Positions 15,502 to 24,577 of a DNA stretch of 64,000 nt are shown here, in pieces. Origin of the DNA: Enterococcus_D sp050529585. Lineage in GTDB: Bacteria > Bacillota > Bacilli > Lactobacillales > Enterococcaceae. The DNA is taken from positions 682,001 to 746,000 of the forward strand of contig NZ_CP172882.1 of NCBI RefSeq assembly GCF_050529585.1. The letters run 5' to 3'. Position 1 is the first letter of the stretch. Each line of letters begins with the position of its first letter. Below the pieces are notes generated by a model. That model was given only the letters and a program-made list of their open reading frames with translations, ran no database searches and was not told the DNA's origin. A program made the position numbers and the translations under genes.

Positions 15502-16830
15502 ATGACTAACTTTTTACAAGATAGTGTGGTACCAAAAATTGTGAAATTTACCCAAACGAGATATATGCAAATAATATTGAATGCTTTTATGTCAGTTACA
15601 GCAATTACGATAGCTGGTTCATTTTTTACTTTGTTAAAGTCAATTCCTATCGATATTTGGCAAAAATTTCTTGATTCTTCAGGGGTTGGATCGATCCTAT
15701 CTATTCCAGTAGCAATAACAACTGATATAATTGCTCTTTATGTGCTGTGTGCAATTTCCTATCAAACCGCAAAATCATTTGATATAGAAGGTTTTTCACC
15801 TTTGTTAATTTCTTTAGGTTCATTTTTGATTTTGACTCCATTTACTGGCATTGAACGTTCTGCTGGTGAAGGAGGAGAAATAATTACTCAAACCATGGAT
15901 AACGTAATCCCGGTATCTTCTATTGGTGCTCAGGGTATATTCCTAGCTATTTTCGTTGGCATACTAGCGACAAGAATATATATCTTTGCGATAAAAAAAG
16001 GCTGGAAGCTCAGTATGCCTGAATCGGTACCTGTAAATGTATCTAATATGTTCGCCTCTATGATTCCTGGCGGGTTGGTCTTTACACTATTCTTATTATT
16101 TAGATTTATTTTGTCACTAACACCATTTCAAACTGCTCAAAATATGATTTATGGATTGCTGCAATTACCATTAACTGCGGTGGGAGGCGGTATTCCGGGA
16201 GTAATCGTGTACACATTAGCAATTAGTATATTTTGGTCTTTTGGAATTCATGGAGGAATGGTGGCTTATATAGGAATGGCGGCTATCATTTCAGTTATGA
16301 ATGCAGAGAACCTTGCTGCCTTTGCTAGTGGTAGTGCGGCACCCCATCCAGAATGGGCGTTAACTCCATGGACAATGATGGGTGGAGCAGGATCGACATT
16401 AGCTTTGAGTATACTAATCTTTTTCTTTGCTAAAAGTGCGCAATTAAAAGTTTTGGGCAAAATGTCACTACCAACATCGATTTTCAATGTTAATGAACCA
16501 CTGATTTTTGGTATGCCAGTCATGATGAACCCATTTCTTATTTTTCCTTTCATTTTAGTGCCAATTATTAATTTGCTTCTTTCCTTGTTAGCAATAAACA
16601 TCGGATTTTTAGCGGAACCAACAGGAGCGAGTATTAATCTATTTATGCCTTTTGGAATTATGGGGATGCTAGCGAACTCTCATTGGTCCGGTTTTGTTTG
16701 GTCTATAGTTATTTTGATAATCGACATTATTATTTATGCACCATTTTTCAAGGCATATGATAGACGTCTGCTAAATGCAGAAAAAGAAAGTGAAGTTACT
16801 GTTACTGATGAAGTTGAAATCAAGATTTAG
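15502..16830 (+). CDS. PTS IIC component, lactose/cellobiose family
   Basis: A 442-residue membrane permease of the Lac/Cel family that carries and phosphorylates a sugar with IIA and IIB partners. It has about ten hydrophobic segments and the conserved NEPLIFGMPVMMNP substrate-loop motif near residue 330. It forms an operon with the DUF871 gene. No IIA or IIB gene is linked, so it must borrow them from another locus, as lone CelB-like IIC proteins often do. The sugar is not evident; pairing with a MupG-like enzyme suggests a beta-linked disaccharide or amino-sugar compound. Confidence 0.85.
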   Translation: MTNFLQDSVVPKIVKFTQTRYMQIILNAFMSVTAITIAGSFFTLLKSIPIDIWQKFLDSSGVGSILSIPVAITTDIIALYVLCAISYQTAKSFDIEGFSPLLISLGSFLILTPFTGIERSAGEGGEIITQTMDNVIPVSSIGAQGIFLAIFVGILATRIYIFAIKKGWKLSMPESVPVNVSNMFASMIPGGLVFTLFLLFRFILSLTPFQTAQNMIYGLLQLPLTAVGGGIPGVIVYTLAISIFWSFGIHGGMVAYIGMAAIISVMNAENLAAFASGSAAPHPEWALTPWTMMGGAGSTLALSILIFFFAKSAQLKVLGKMSLPTSIFNVNEPLIFGMPVMMNPFLIFPFILVPIINLLLSLLAINIGFLAEPTGASINLFMPFGIMGMLANSHWSGFVWSIVILIIDIIIYAPFFKAYDRRLLNAEKESEVTVTDEVEIKI

Positions 16831-17370
16831 TAAAATAACAAACTTCTTAAAATATGAATGCATTATTTAAAAATCACCACGTTCTATCTTCAAAATTTAT
16901 AAGACTGTCGTTATTTAGAGAAATCTAACCGTTGGTAAATAGCAAGTACAAGTTAGCCAACTAGTAAAATAAAACACTGTGCTATTTCTTCAAATAAGGT
17001 ATGTACAAGTATTTTGTTTTCTAGGGTTTATAAGTCCATTAAATTCTCACCACGATTATCGTATAAAAAAGACACCTCATTGATAATATATCCTTTCAGA
17101 ATAAAATAGCGTATAGGCTGTTTTATCTCAACTTTTCCACCTAGAAATAACAAGGGAGAATATACGACGGGACTGCGAATATATAGTGATAGTATAAAGA
17201 GCTTAACCCTGTTTATCAGAAGGATACGTCATAATTATGTCATTTTGTTTAGAAAGATTGTATCGTAGAGTCAAAATAGAAGGTGATCACGAACATTCAG
17301 TCTGATTGTTTGTGATCCCTTTTTAGGTATTTAGAGGTAGTTGTATCTAAATATTTTAGGTATAACTTTT
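16831..17370. other. 540-bp gap with one terminator-like hairpin
   Basis: No supported gene in the stretch. An 11-bp stem (17285-17295 with 17307-17317) followed by CCTTTTT can end rightward transcription ahead of the convergent napA gene. Confidence 0.5.
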
Positions 17371-18516
17371 TTATTTATAAATTTTCCCGGTGAAATATTT
17401 TAAGATCAATGGGGAAACCAATGTGCTTAACAAAACAACGACCACTAATGGGGAGTAATACACTTCGTTGATCAACTGATTTTGCTGTCCAATTTGTAGA
17501 ATGATCAAGGCCATTTCCCCACGAGAAATCATGCCTGCACCAACCATCCATGCACTTGGATTGGAGAAATGGGCGAATTTTCCCCCAGCAAAGCCCCCCA
17601 ACAATTTTGTACCAATGGCGATCACAGTAAAGAAGATAATAAAGCCTGATTGTGTGATCAGACTGGATAGATCCACAGATAAACCCACACTCACAAAGAA
17701 GACGGGGATAAATAGTGCATAACCGATCGCTTCAATATTGATCATCACTTCTTGCTTGACTTTGGTTTGCCCCACGGCGATTCCTGCAAAGAAAGCACCG
17801 ATCACTGAGCTCAAACCAACGATATCCGCCAAATAAGCCATCGAAAAGCACAGAACCAATGAGGCAATGATCACAGATGCTGTGGTCGATAATTTTTCTG
17901 CAAAAGAGAATAGCAATGGTGCCAACCATTTAACAATCAAGAAAATCAAGCCAAAATACAACAATTCCTCTATGATCGTCAATGGCAATGAGAGTCCCTC
18001 CGTACTCGTTCCAAGGAAAGATAAACTCAGACTCAAGATCAATACCACCAAAATATCATCTACAACAGAGGCGCCCAAGATCGTGGAGCCTTCCTTGGTA
18101 CTGACGACGCCTAATTCTTTCAGCACTTCAACCGAGATACTTACAGATGTAGCAGCCAAAACGATCCCGAAAAAGAAACTTTCTGCATTTGAACCTGTGA
18201 TTTGTAAACCAGCTAACCAACTCAATCCCAAAGGCAACATGATCCCCAAAATAGCTACGAACATTCCGGGTTTGAAGTAACGCTTCAGTAAGGACACATC
18301 ACTTTCCATTCCAGCCAAAAACATCAATAAAATGACCCCGATCTCAGAAAAATCAGTGACCAATATATCCGGCTGTACCCAATTCAAGCCACCAGTTCCT
18401 AAGAGAATTCCTGCCAATAACTGACCAATCACTGCCGGAATACCCAAACGCTTAGCAATTTGGGCAAACAATGTGGTGGTGACCAGGATCAAACATAAAA
18501 TTCCTATAAAAGCCAT
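17371..18516 (-). CDS. napA: Na+/H+ antiporter, CPA2 family (NapA type)
   Basis: A 381-residue membrane protein with about 12 helices, close in length and start (MAFIGILCLILVTTTLFAQIAKRLGIPAVIGQLLAGILLG) to Enterococcus hirae NapA. The transport-site Asp pair lies in GASVVDDILVVLILS, with FFAGIAVGQ and FFVSVGLSVDL also typical of the CPA2 family. It exchanges Na+ (or Li+) for H+ at the cytoplasmic membrane. It lacks the C-terminal TrkA domain of Kef channels. An extended -10 promoter (TGTTATAAT, minus strand, 18557-18549) lies about 33 bp before the ATG. It is monocistronic and convergent with the PTS IIC gene. Confidence 0.85.
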   Translation of the reverse strand: MAFIGILCLILVTTTLFAQIAKRLGIPAVIGQLLAGILLGTGGLNWVQPDILVTDFSEIGVILLMFLAGMESDVSLLKRYFKPGMFVAILGIMLPLGLSWLAGLQITGSNAESFFFGIVLAATSVSISVEVLKELGVVSTKEGSTILGASVVDDILVVLILSLSLSFLGTSTEGLSLPLTIIEELLYFGLIFLIVKWLAPLLFSFAEKLSTTASVIIASLVLCFSMAYLADIVGLSSVIGAFFAGIAVGQTKVKQEVMINIEAIGYALFIPVFFVSVGLSVDLSSLITQSGFIIFFTVIAIGTKLLGGFAGGKFAHFSNPSAWMVGAGMISRGEMALIILQIGQQNQLINEVYYSPLVVVVLLSTLVSPLILKYFTGKIYK

Positions 18517-18635
18517 TTAATCACCCTTTCTATCAAAATTGCCTATTCATTATAACACTTGTTCAATAAAAAGTTGTAAGATGACTTCTTTTTAATGGCA
18601 ATTTAAAAAGGGAATGAACACTTGAAACAAGGCGT

Positions 18636-19499
18636 TCAAAATAGCTGATCAAGCCATTCAATCAGCTTTTGGTAACAATAATCTGCAGTCGGATTTTGTT
18701 GCCGATCGAAATCATGTGCCGAATCTGACAGCCATTCAGTTTTTACACATGGCAAGCTTTCTGCAAATGTTTTTGAGGCCTGAATAGGGACATCAGGATC
18801 TTCTTGACAATGGGCCAAAAAGGTTGGTGGATAATGTTTGAAGTTCTGCAGTTGCTGATCTAAATAGCGTAATTCGTTGCGTTTACCCAAATAGGTGTGC
18901 CAATTGCCAAACTGTCTCGCTGAGAGATAGAGGGGGAAGCGAGTAGCTAGCGAACCTTCTGTCAACGGTACGGATTGGATCAATTCTTGTACCTCAAGTG
19001 GCGGAATCGTGGGAAATCGTTGATAGTAAGGAGATGGAGTGAAAAAAGCTTGATTTAGAATTTGTTGATAACCATAAAAACGAATCAAACCTATTTGGTA
19101 GGCTTGGGGCTGAGTTGCAGTCAATAGCGAAACCAAATATCCGCCAGCTGAGCGACCAAATAAAACATAGTCTTTATTTCCAAGACCACTATGCTGCCAG
19201 CCCTCATGTAAAAACCACTGAAGGGCTTTCTGTGTAGATTGGTAGATACGCATCAAAGATGCCTCAGGTGCCAATGGATAATCGAAAGTAAAGATGCTGT
19301 ATCCAGATGTAAGAAATAATTGGAGATAGGATTTTGGTAGATCATTGCGATAACCGTATAGGAAACCACCACCATGAAAATATAAAATGGTCCCTTTGAC
19401 ATGCTTTGCGCGAAAAAGTGTCGCTTTTAAAGGCGTCTGTTGATCATATCCAAAAATAAAATTCTGTGTTGCTAAGTGATTGGTTCTTTTTTCTGTCAT
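18636..19499 (-). CDS. Alpha/beta-hydrolase, HSL-type esterase
   Basis: A 287-residue alpha/beta-fold esterase or lipase of the hormone-sensitive-lipase group. It has the oxyanion HGGG (42-45), the nucleophile elbow GRSAG (115-119, Ser117), a likely acid in EDPDVP and a catalytic His in DSAHDFDR near the C-terminus. No signal peptide is seen, so it is cytoplasmic. It is divergent from allC across a 170-bp gap and convergent with nothing, so it is probably monocistronic. The natural substrate is unknown; short acyl esters are usual for the family. Confidence 0.75.
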   Translation of the reverse strand: MTEKRTNHLATQNFIFGYDQQTPLKATLFRAKHVKGTILYFHGGGFLYGYRNDLPKSYLQLFLTSGYSIFTFDYPLAPEASLMRIYQSTQKALQWFLHEGWQHSGLGNKDYVLFGRSAGGYLVSLLTATQPQAYQIGLIRFYGYQQILNQAFFTPSPYYQRFPTIPPLEVQELIQSVPLTEGSLATRFPLYLSARQFGNWHTYLGKRNELRYLDQQLQNFKHYPPTFLAHCQEDPDVPIQASKTFAESLPCVKTEWLSDSAHDFDRQQNPTADYCYQKLIEWLDQLF

Positions 19500-19668
19500 A
19501 TAGATTTCTCCTTTCTTTCATACAGTCTGTTCCTATAGTATAGAAAGTGTAAGGGGTTTATTTAACAACGCAATGTACAAAAATTACAATACTTTTATCA
19601 CAATTGAACAATGAATCAGCTAAATTATACGCTTACAATGAATGTATCAATCAAAGGAGGCACATGCA

Positions 19669-20898
19669 ATGAATCTTAAACAGGAAACAGCAGCAATCAT
19701 CGATGGATTATCAAACATAGGTGCTGATCCAACAGGCGGCATGACTCGGTTGTTGTACACAGATTCGTGGAAAGAAGCGCAATTATTCGTAAAAAAACAA
19801 TTACAACATAATGGATTAGAGACTCGGTTTGATGCAGTTGGCAATTTATTTGGACGCTTAGAGGGCAGCAAGTATCCCGATGAAACGATCCTATCAGGCT
19901 CTCATATCGATACAGTTGTCAATGGAGGGACACTCGATGGTCAATTTGGTGTGGCGGCAGCAGTATTGGCAATCAATTATTTGAAAGAAACCTATGGTCA
20001 ACCGTTGCGTTCATTAGAAGTGATTTCTATGGCAGAAGAAGAGGGCAGTCGTTTTCCAACAGTTTTCTGGGGCAGTAAGAACTTTGTTGGTGAAGCTCGG
20101 GCGGAAGATGTTCAAGATATTTCTGATTTTGAAGGACATCCTTTCGTAGAAGAAATGCGGCGTCAGGGTTTCGATTTTCGTGATTTGAAAGAAGGGGTAC
20201 GCAAAGATATCAAAGCTTTCGTCGAAATTCATATTGAACAAGGCAGTGTGTTGGAAAAAGAACAGCTGCAAATCGGCGTTGTCAACAACATTGCTGGTCA
20301 AAAACGCTACACCTTTGTGTTGAAAGGACAAGCCAATCATGCTGGAACGACACCGATGGGGTATCGCCACGATGCTGTCTATGGGTTTGCCGATATTTGC
20401 AAAACGGTCATCGATCGCGGATTGGCTCTAGGTGATCCATTGGTGGTGACATTTGGCAAGGTCGAACCGAAACCAAATACGGTCAACGTAGTTCCAGGAG
20501 AAGTATTGTTTACCATGGATTGTCGTCACACAGATGGCCAAGTGTTAGATTCTTTTACAGCTGAAGCGGAATCATTGATCAAAGAGATTGCCGAAACACA
20601 TGGACTAACAGTTGAAATGGATCTTTGGATGGATGAGCGCCCTGTTCCGATGGATGAAGGTATTGTGGCGATCATTGAAAAAGCAGTCAAAGCTTCTGGA
20701 AAAAAATATAAAGTCATGCATAGCGGGGCAGGCCATGATTCGCAGATCATTGCCCCACATTTTCCAACCGCCATGTTATTTGTCCCAAGTGTTGACGGCA
20801 TCAGTCATAATCCAGCAGAAGCTACCCATATTGATGATTTGACTGCTGGTGTAGAAGTTTTGGCAGCAGCACTTTATGAATTAGCATATCAAGAATAG
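19669..20898 (+). CDS. allC: Allantoate amidohydrolase
   Basis: A 409-residue M20-family dinuclear metallohydrolase that turns allantoate into ureidoglycine, ammonia and CO2. Metal ligands appear in SGSHIDTVVNGGTLDGQFGV, in the MAEEEGSRF acid pair, in EIHIEQG and in a final SHNPAE histidine. ATG 19669 is chosen over 19642 because AAAGGAGG sits 8 bp before it. It heads the allC-E-D-F-G-H-K run. The M20 family also contains N-carbamoyl-amino-acid and ureidoglycolate hydrolases, but the neighbours AllE and AllD point to allantoate. The upstream region holds an ATTGAACAA motif also found twice near pucR. Confidence 0.9.
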   Translation: MNLKQETAAIIDGLSNIGADPTGGMTRLLYTDSWKEAQLFVKKQLQHNGLETRFDAVGNLFGRLEGSKYPDETILSGSHIDTVVNGGTLDGQFGVAAAVLAINYLKETYGQPLRSLEVISMAEEEGSRFPTVFWGSKNFVGEARAEDVQDISDFEGHPFVEEMRRQGFDFRDLKEGVRKDIKAFVEIHIEQGSVLEKEQLQIGVVNNIAGQKRYTFVLKGQANHAGTTPMGYRHDAVYGFADICKTVIDRGLALGDPLVVTFGKVEPKPNTVNVVPGEVLFTMDCRHTDGQVLDSFTAEAESLIKEIAETHGLTVEMDLWMDERPVPMDEGIVAIIEKAVKASGKKYKVMHSGAGHDSQIIAPHFPTAMLFVPSVDGISHNPAEATHIDDLTAGVEVLAAALYELAYQE

Positions 20899-20921
20899 AT
20901 AATCAGAAAGCAGGAAAGTAA

Positions 20922-21707
20922 ATGGGTTATAAAAACAATAATACCGGCTATTTAGAAGGACTTCTCCAATCTAGAGCCATTATCAAAAAAAACAATTATG
21001 CAATTTTGCCCCATGATGGGTTAGTAAACAACGTGATTCCCGGGTTTGACCAATGCGAATGCTCGATATTGGGCTCGCAAAAATTAGGTGCCAGTTTTGT
21101 CGACTATTTGATTTCATTCAAGAAAGATGGGGCCAATACACTTGGCTTTGGTGGCCCCGGAATCGAAACTTTTCTCTATGTGATTGATGGGCATCTATCT
21201 GTGGGAGATGGTAAAGAATCCCATGACTTGCAGACTGGCGGTTATATTTATTTACCAGCCGGCGTGAAAATGTATATGAAAAATCTGGAAGACAAGGAGA
21301 CAGAGGTCTTTTTATACAAAAAACGTTATCAGCCCATTGAAGGCCATAAAGCCTATAAAGTTACCGGCCATGTATCTGATTTAACGCCTATTCAGTATGA
21401 AGGAATGGGAGATGTTTTATTATGGGACTTTTTGCCAAAAGACCTTGGCTTTGATATGAATATGCATATCTTATCCTTTGAACCCGGGGCTAGCCATGGC
21501 TATATCGAGACCCATTATCAAGAACATGGGGCGTATCTGCTTTCAGGTAAAGGCATGTATAACTTAGACAATCAATGGTTTCCCGTTGAAAAGGGTGATT
21601 ATATTTTCATGAGTGCCTATGTGCAACAAGCAGCCTATGGCGTTGGTCGGGATGAGCCGTTGTCTTATATTTATTCGAAAGATTGCAACCGCGATCCAGA
21701 AATTTGA
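20922..21707 (+). CDS. allE: (S)-ureidoglycine aminohydrolase
   Basis: A 261-residue bicupin metalloenzyme that releases ammonia from (S)-ureidoglycine to give (S)-ureidoglycolate, preventing its spontaneous racemising decay. Each half carries a cupin barrel: TFLYVIDGHLSVGDG with GGYIYLPAGVKM, and GASHGYIETHYQEHGAYLLSGKGMYNL with KGDYIFMSAYVQQAAY; the second half has the metal-binding His and Glu residues. Length matches E. coli AllE (YlbA). It lies between its substrate producer AllC and product consumer AllD, with gaps of 23 and 16 bp. Confidence 0.9.
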   Translation: MGYKNNNTGYLEGLLQSRAIIKKNNYAILPHDGLVNNVIPGFDQCECSILGSQKLGASFVDYLISFKKDGANTLGFGGPGIETFLYVIDGHLSVGDGKESHDLQTGGYIYLPAGVKMYMKNLEDKETEVFLYKKRYQPIEGHKAYKVTGHVSDLTPIQYEGMGDVLLWDFLPKDLGFDMNMHILSFEPGASHGYIETHYQEHGAYLLSGKGMYNLDNQWFPVEKGDYIFMSAYVQQAAYGVGRDEPLSYIYSKDCNRDPEI

Positions 21708-21723
21708 GAGGGAGTAGAACATT

Positions 21724-22800
21724 ATGGCAGATACGGTGATTGTTCAGCCGCAAGTGCTTGAACAGTTGATTCAACAGAAATTAGCAGCAGCGGGGCTAAC
21801 TGATCAACAAGCAAAAATCGTTGCAGAACATTTGGTTTTTGCTGACGCCAGCGGTATTCATTCCCATGGTGCCGTCCGTGTCGATTATTATGCAGAACGA
21901 ATCGCCAAGGGCGGAATGAATACAAATCCAGAGATTATTTTTGAAGAGACTGGCCCAAGCAGCGGGATCGTTCATGGACAAAATGGACCTGGACAAGTGG
22001 TCGTGTTGGAAGCCACCAAATATGCAATCGAGATGGCCAAAAAATCTGGCGTCGCCGCTGTCGGGGTCCGTCAAACCAGTCACAGTGGTGCATTGTCTTA
22101 TTATGTAAAAAAAGCAGCGCAAGAAGATTTAATTGCTTTGTCTATGTGCCAATCAGATTCAATGGTTGTGCCATTTGGCGGCAAGGAGAACTATTTCGGT
22201 ACCAATCCAATTGCGTTTGCTGCGCCGCGTAAAGATGGAGAACCAGTGGTTTTCGATATGGCAACGACTGTCCAAGCTTGGGGCAAAATATTGGATGCTC
22301 GTTCAAAAAACAAAGATATTCCTGATACGTGGGCGGTCGATGCGACAGGGCAACCTACCACCAACCCCCACCATGTCCATGGCTTGCTGCCTATCTCAGG
22401 GCCAAAAGGGTTCGGTTTGATGATGATGGTCGATATCTTATCCGGCATGCTGTTAGGCTTGCCTTTCGGTAAACATGTGTCTTCTATGTATCATGATTTG
22501 ACCAAAGGTCGAGATTTAGGACAGTTTATTTTGTTGATTGATCCCCAGCGATTTACAGAATTGGACAGTTTCAAAGAATCTGTCGAAACGATGGTTCAAG
22601 AATTGCACGAAACGCAACCAGCTGAAGGCTTTGAACAAGTCTATTACCCTGGTGAAATCAATCAGCTGCATTATGCTAAGTACATGGCTGAAGGAATTCC
22701 GATCGAAAAAAATATCTATGCGTATTTGCAAAGCGATACAGTTCATTTCAATCAATATTCTGGAGCAGATGCTTTTGCCCAAACCGGATCAGGAGAGTGA
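21724..22800 (+). CDS. allD: Ureidoglycolate dehydrogenase (NAD+)
   Basis: A 358-residue member of the LDH2/MDH2 oxidoreductase family that oxidises (S)-ureidoglycolate to oxalurate with NAD+. Family marks are ADASGIHSHGAVRVDYY, a catalytic-His region VRQTSHSGALSYY, the cofactor segment FGGKENYFGTNPIAFAAPR and GPKGFGLMMMVDILSG. Relatives act on malate or lactate, but the position between allE and the oxamate carbamoyltransferase genes fits ureidoglycolate. A GAGAGGGAG ribosome site precedes the ATG. It stops 8 bp before the start of allF. Confidence 0.9.
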   Translation: MADTVIVQPQVLEQLIQQKLAAAGLTDQQAKIVAEHLVFADASGIHSHGAVRVDYYAERIAKGGMNTNPEIIFEETGPSSGIVHGQNGPGQVVVLEATKYAIEMAKKSGVAAVGVRQTSHSGALSYYVKKAAQEDLIALSMCQSDSMVVPFGGKENYFGTNPIAFAAPRKDGEPVVFDMATTVQAWGKILDARSKNKDIPDTWAVDATGQPTTNPHHVHGLLPISGPKGFGLMMMVDILSGMLLGLPFGKHVSSMYHDLTKGRDLGQFILLIDPQRFTELDSFKESVETMVQELHETQPAEGFEQVYYPGEINQLHYAKYMAEGIPIEKNIYAYLQSDTVHFNQYSGADAFAQTGSGE

Positions 22801-22808
22801 GGAAACCC

Positions 22809-24566
22809 ATGTTACACACAGTGATACAAAAAAATAACTATCAAGATTCAATCGTGTTGATGTTGTTGACCAATCAATTAATTGCTTTAGAGGGGGTCAA
22901 CAATGCATCCGTTATGATGGGGACCCCAGCAAACAAAGATATTTTTAAAACTGGGGGGCTCTATACAGAAGATATGACAGCGGCCACTTCAAATGATATG
23001 GTGCTGGTTTTGGACATTGATGATGCGTCGATCATTGAAACAGTGATGACAGAGATCGACCGCTTTTTAAATGACCAGAGCAAAACCAATGAAGAAGAAG
23101 GTTCAGAAAGTGTCAAGACTTGGGAAAAAGCATTGTTGGCGGGAAAAGATGCTGATGTCGTGGTGCTTTCAGTGCCTGGTACAATGGCCGCTGATGAAAT
23201 TGAAACGGCACTGACTGCAGGCAAACATGTCTTTTGTTTTAGCGATAATGTGTCACTAGCAGATGAAGTACGTCTAAAAAAATTGGCGCACAAAGAAGGC
23301 TTGCTGCTCATGGGCCCTGATTGCGGTACTGGGATCATCAATGGTATCCCTGTGGCTTTTACCAACGCAGTTCGTAAAGGAAAAATTGGTGTAGTCGGGG
23401 CTTCTGGTACTGGGATTCAAGAAGTGACTACGATCATCCACAAATTAGGTGAAGGTGTGACCCAAGCGATTGGCACTGGCGGCCGTGATTTAAATGAGTC
23501 TGTTGGCGGCATTACCATGAAAGACAGCATTGGGGCATTGGAAAATGATCCAGATACCGAAGTAATCGTGGTCATTTCGAAACCGCCGTCACCAGAAGTA
23601 CGGAATCAAGTATTGGCTTTATTGAGAAATGGTAGCAAACCGGCAGTCACGATATTTTTAGGTGAAGCGCCCACCAATCATGAAGACAACCTCTATCGCG
23701 CCTACACGTTAGAAGAAGCAGCGCAAATATCAGTTCAATTGCTGCGTCATGAAAACGTTCAGTTGGCTGAATCGAAAGAAGCAGACGAAACGGTAGCTTT
23801 CACAAAGGACCAGCAACAAATCAAAGGATTTTATTCTGGTGGCACATTAGCGTATGAGGCAGCGATGTTGATTGAAGCCGGATTAGGTCTCTCAGCAGCA
23901 GATACCCATGATGCAGGTTTTATCTTGAAAGTTGATGGACATGAAATCATTGACTTAGGAGATGACATTTATACCCAAGGGAAACCCCATCCAATGATTG
24001 ATCCAACCAAGCGTAAGGAGTTGTTGCATCAGGCAGGAGCGGATCCCAAGACAGCAATCATTTTATTGGATATCGTTTTGGGCTATGGCGCCCACCAAGA
24101 CATGGCCAGTGAATTGGCGCCAGTAATCAAAGAATTGAAAGCGCAAGCAAAGAATTCAGGACGCGAACTAGCAGTGATTGCTACGATCGTAGGAACTGAT
24201 CTAGATCCCCAAGATATTAATGAACAGACAGCAATTTTAGAGGATGCAGGTGTGATTTTATGTCAAAGTAATGCGCAAGCAGTCAAAAAAGCCTTGCAAT
24301 TACTTGGTCACCCTTTACCACCAATTATGAGAGATTTATTGAAACGACGATTATCAGAAACGGAATCTTTTCCCGAACCATCCCCACAAGCATTGGCATT
24401 ATTAGACAATGATAGCTTTATCAATGTTGGTCTGCGCAGTTTTGGTGAAGCAATTCGAGCCCATAGAGGGAAAGTTATCCAGTACGATTGGCAACCGATA
24501 GCGGGGGGCAATGTGATGTTGCAAAAAGCTTTGCGTTTTTTAAATCAAGTGTCATTGAAAGAGTAG
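22809..24566 (+). CDS. allF: Oxamate carbamoyltransferase subunit AllF (FdrA)
   Basis: A 585-residue FdrA-family protein. It resembles succinyl-CoA ligase alpha subunits in its middle (GPDCGTGIINGIPVAF, VGASGTGIQEV and the IGTGGRDLN stretch) and beta-like sequence towards the end (ILLDIVLGYGAHQD). With AllG and AllH it is now understood to form the enzyme that phosphorolyses oxalurate to oxamate and carbamoyl phosphate. ATG 22809 is preferred to GTG 22797 because GAGTGAGGAAA precedes it and the GTG lies inside allD. The neighbours allG, allH and carbamate kinase support the role. Confidence 0.88.
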   Translation: MLHTVIQKNNYQDSIVLMLLTNQLIALEGVNNASVMMGTPANKDIFKTGGLYTEDMTAATSNDMVLVLDIDDASIIETVMTEIDRFLNDQSKTNEEEGSESVKTWEKALLAGKDADVVVLSVPGTMAADEIETALTAGKHVFCFSDNVSLADEVRLKKLAHKEGLLLMGPDCGTGIINGIPVAFTNAVRKGKIGVVGASGTGIQEVTTIIHKLGEGVTQAIGTGGRDLNESVGGITMKDSIGALENDPDTEVIVVISKPPSPEVRNQVLALLRNGSKPAVTIFLGEAPTNHEDNLYRAYTLEEAAQISVQLLRHENVQLAESKEADETVAFTKDQQQIKGFYSGGTLAYEAAMLIEAGLGLSAADTHDAGFILKVDGHEIIDLGDDIYTQGKPHPMIDPTKRKELLHQAGADPKTAIILLDIVLGYGAHQDMASELAPVIKELKAQAKNSGRELAVIATIVGTDLDPQDINEQTAILEDAGVILCQSNAQAVKKALQLLGHPLPPIMRDLLKRRLSETESFPEPSPQALALLDNDSFINVGLRSFGEAIRAHRGKVIQYDWQPIAGGNVMLQKALRFLNQVSLKE

Positions 24567-24577
24567 GAGGGATTCGT

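Noticed and set aside
12835..16941. GTTGGTAAATAGCA occurring near 12837 and 16930 as flanking repeats of a mobile element
   Set aside because: A 14-base match is expected by chance several times in a 64-kb AT-rich window, and the surrounding bases differ.
22133..22420. Long frames on either strand inside the all, rha and bgl genes
   Set aside because: They lie fully within well-supported genes, have no ribosome sites and show no family motifs.
24488..24577. ATG 24488 as the allG start
   Set aside because: It overlaps allF widely, lacks a ribosome site and adds 30 residues foreign to the family; TTG 24578 has AGGAGGG before it.
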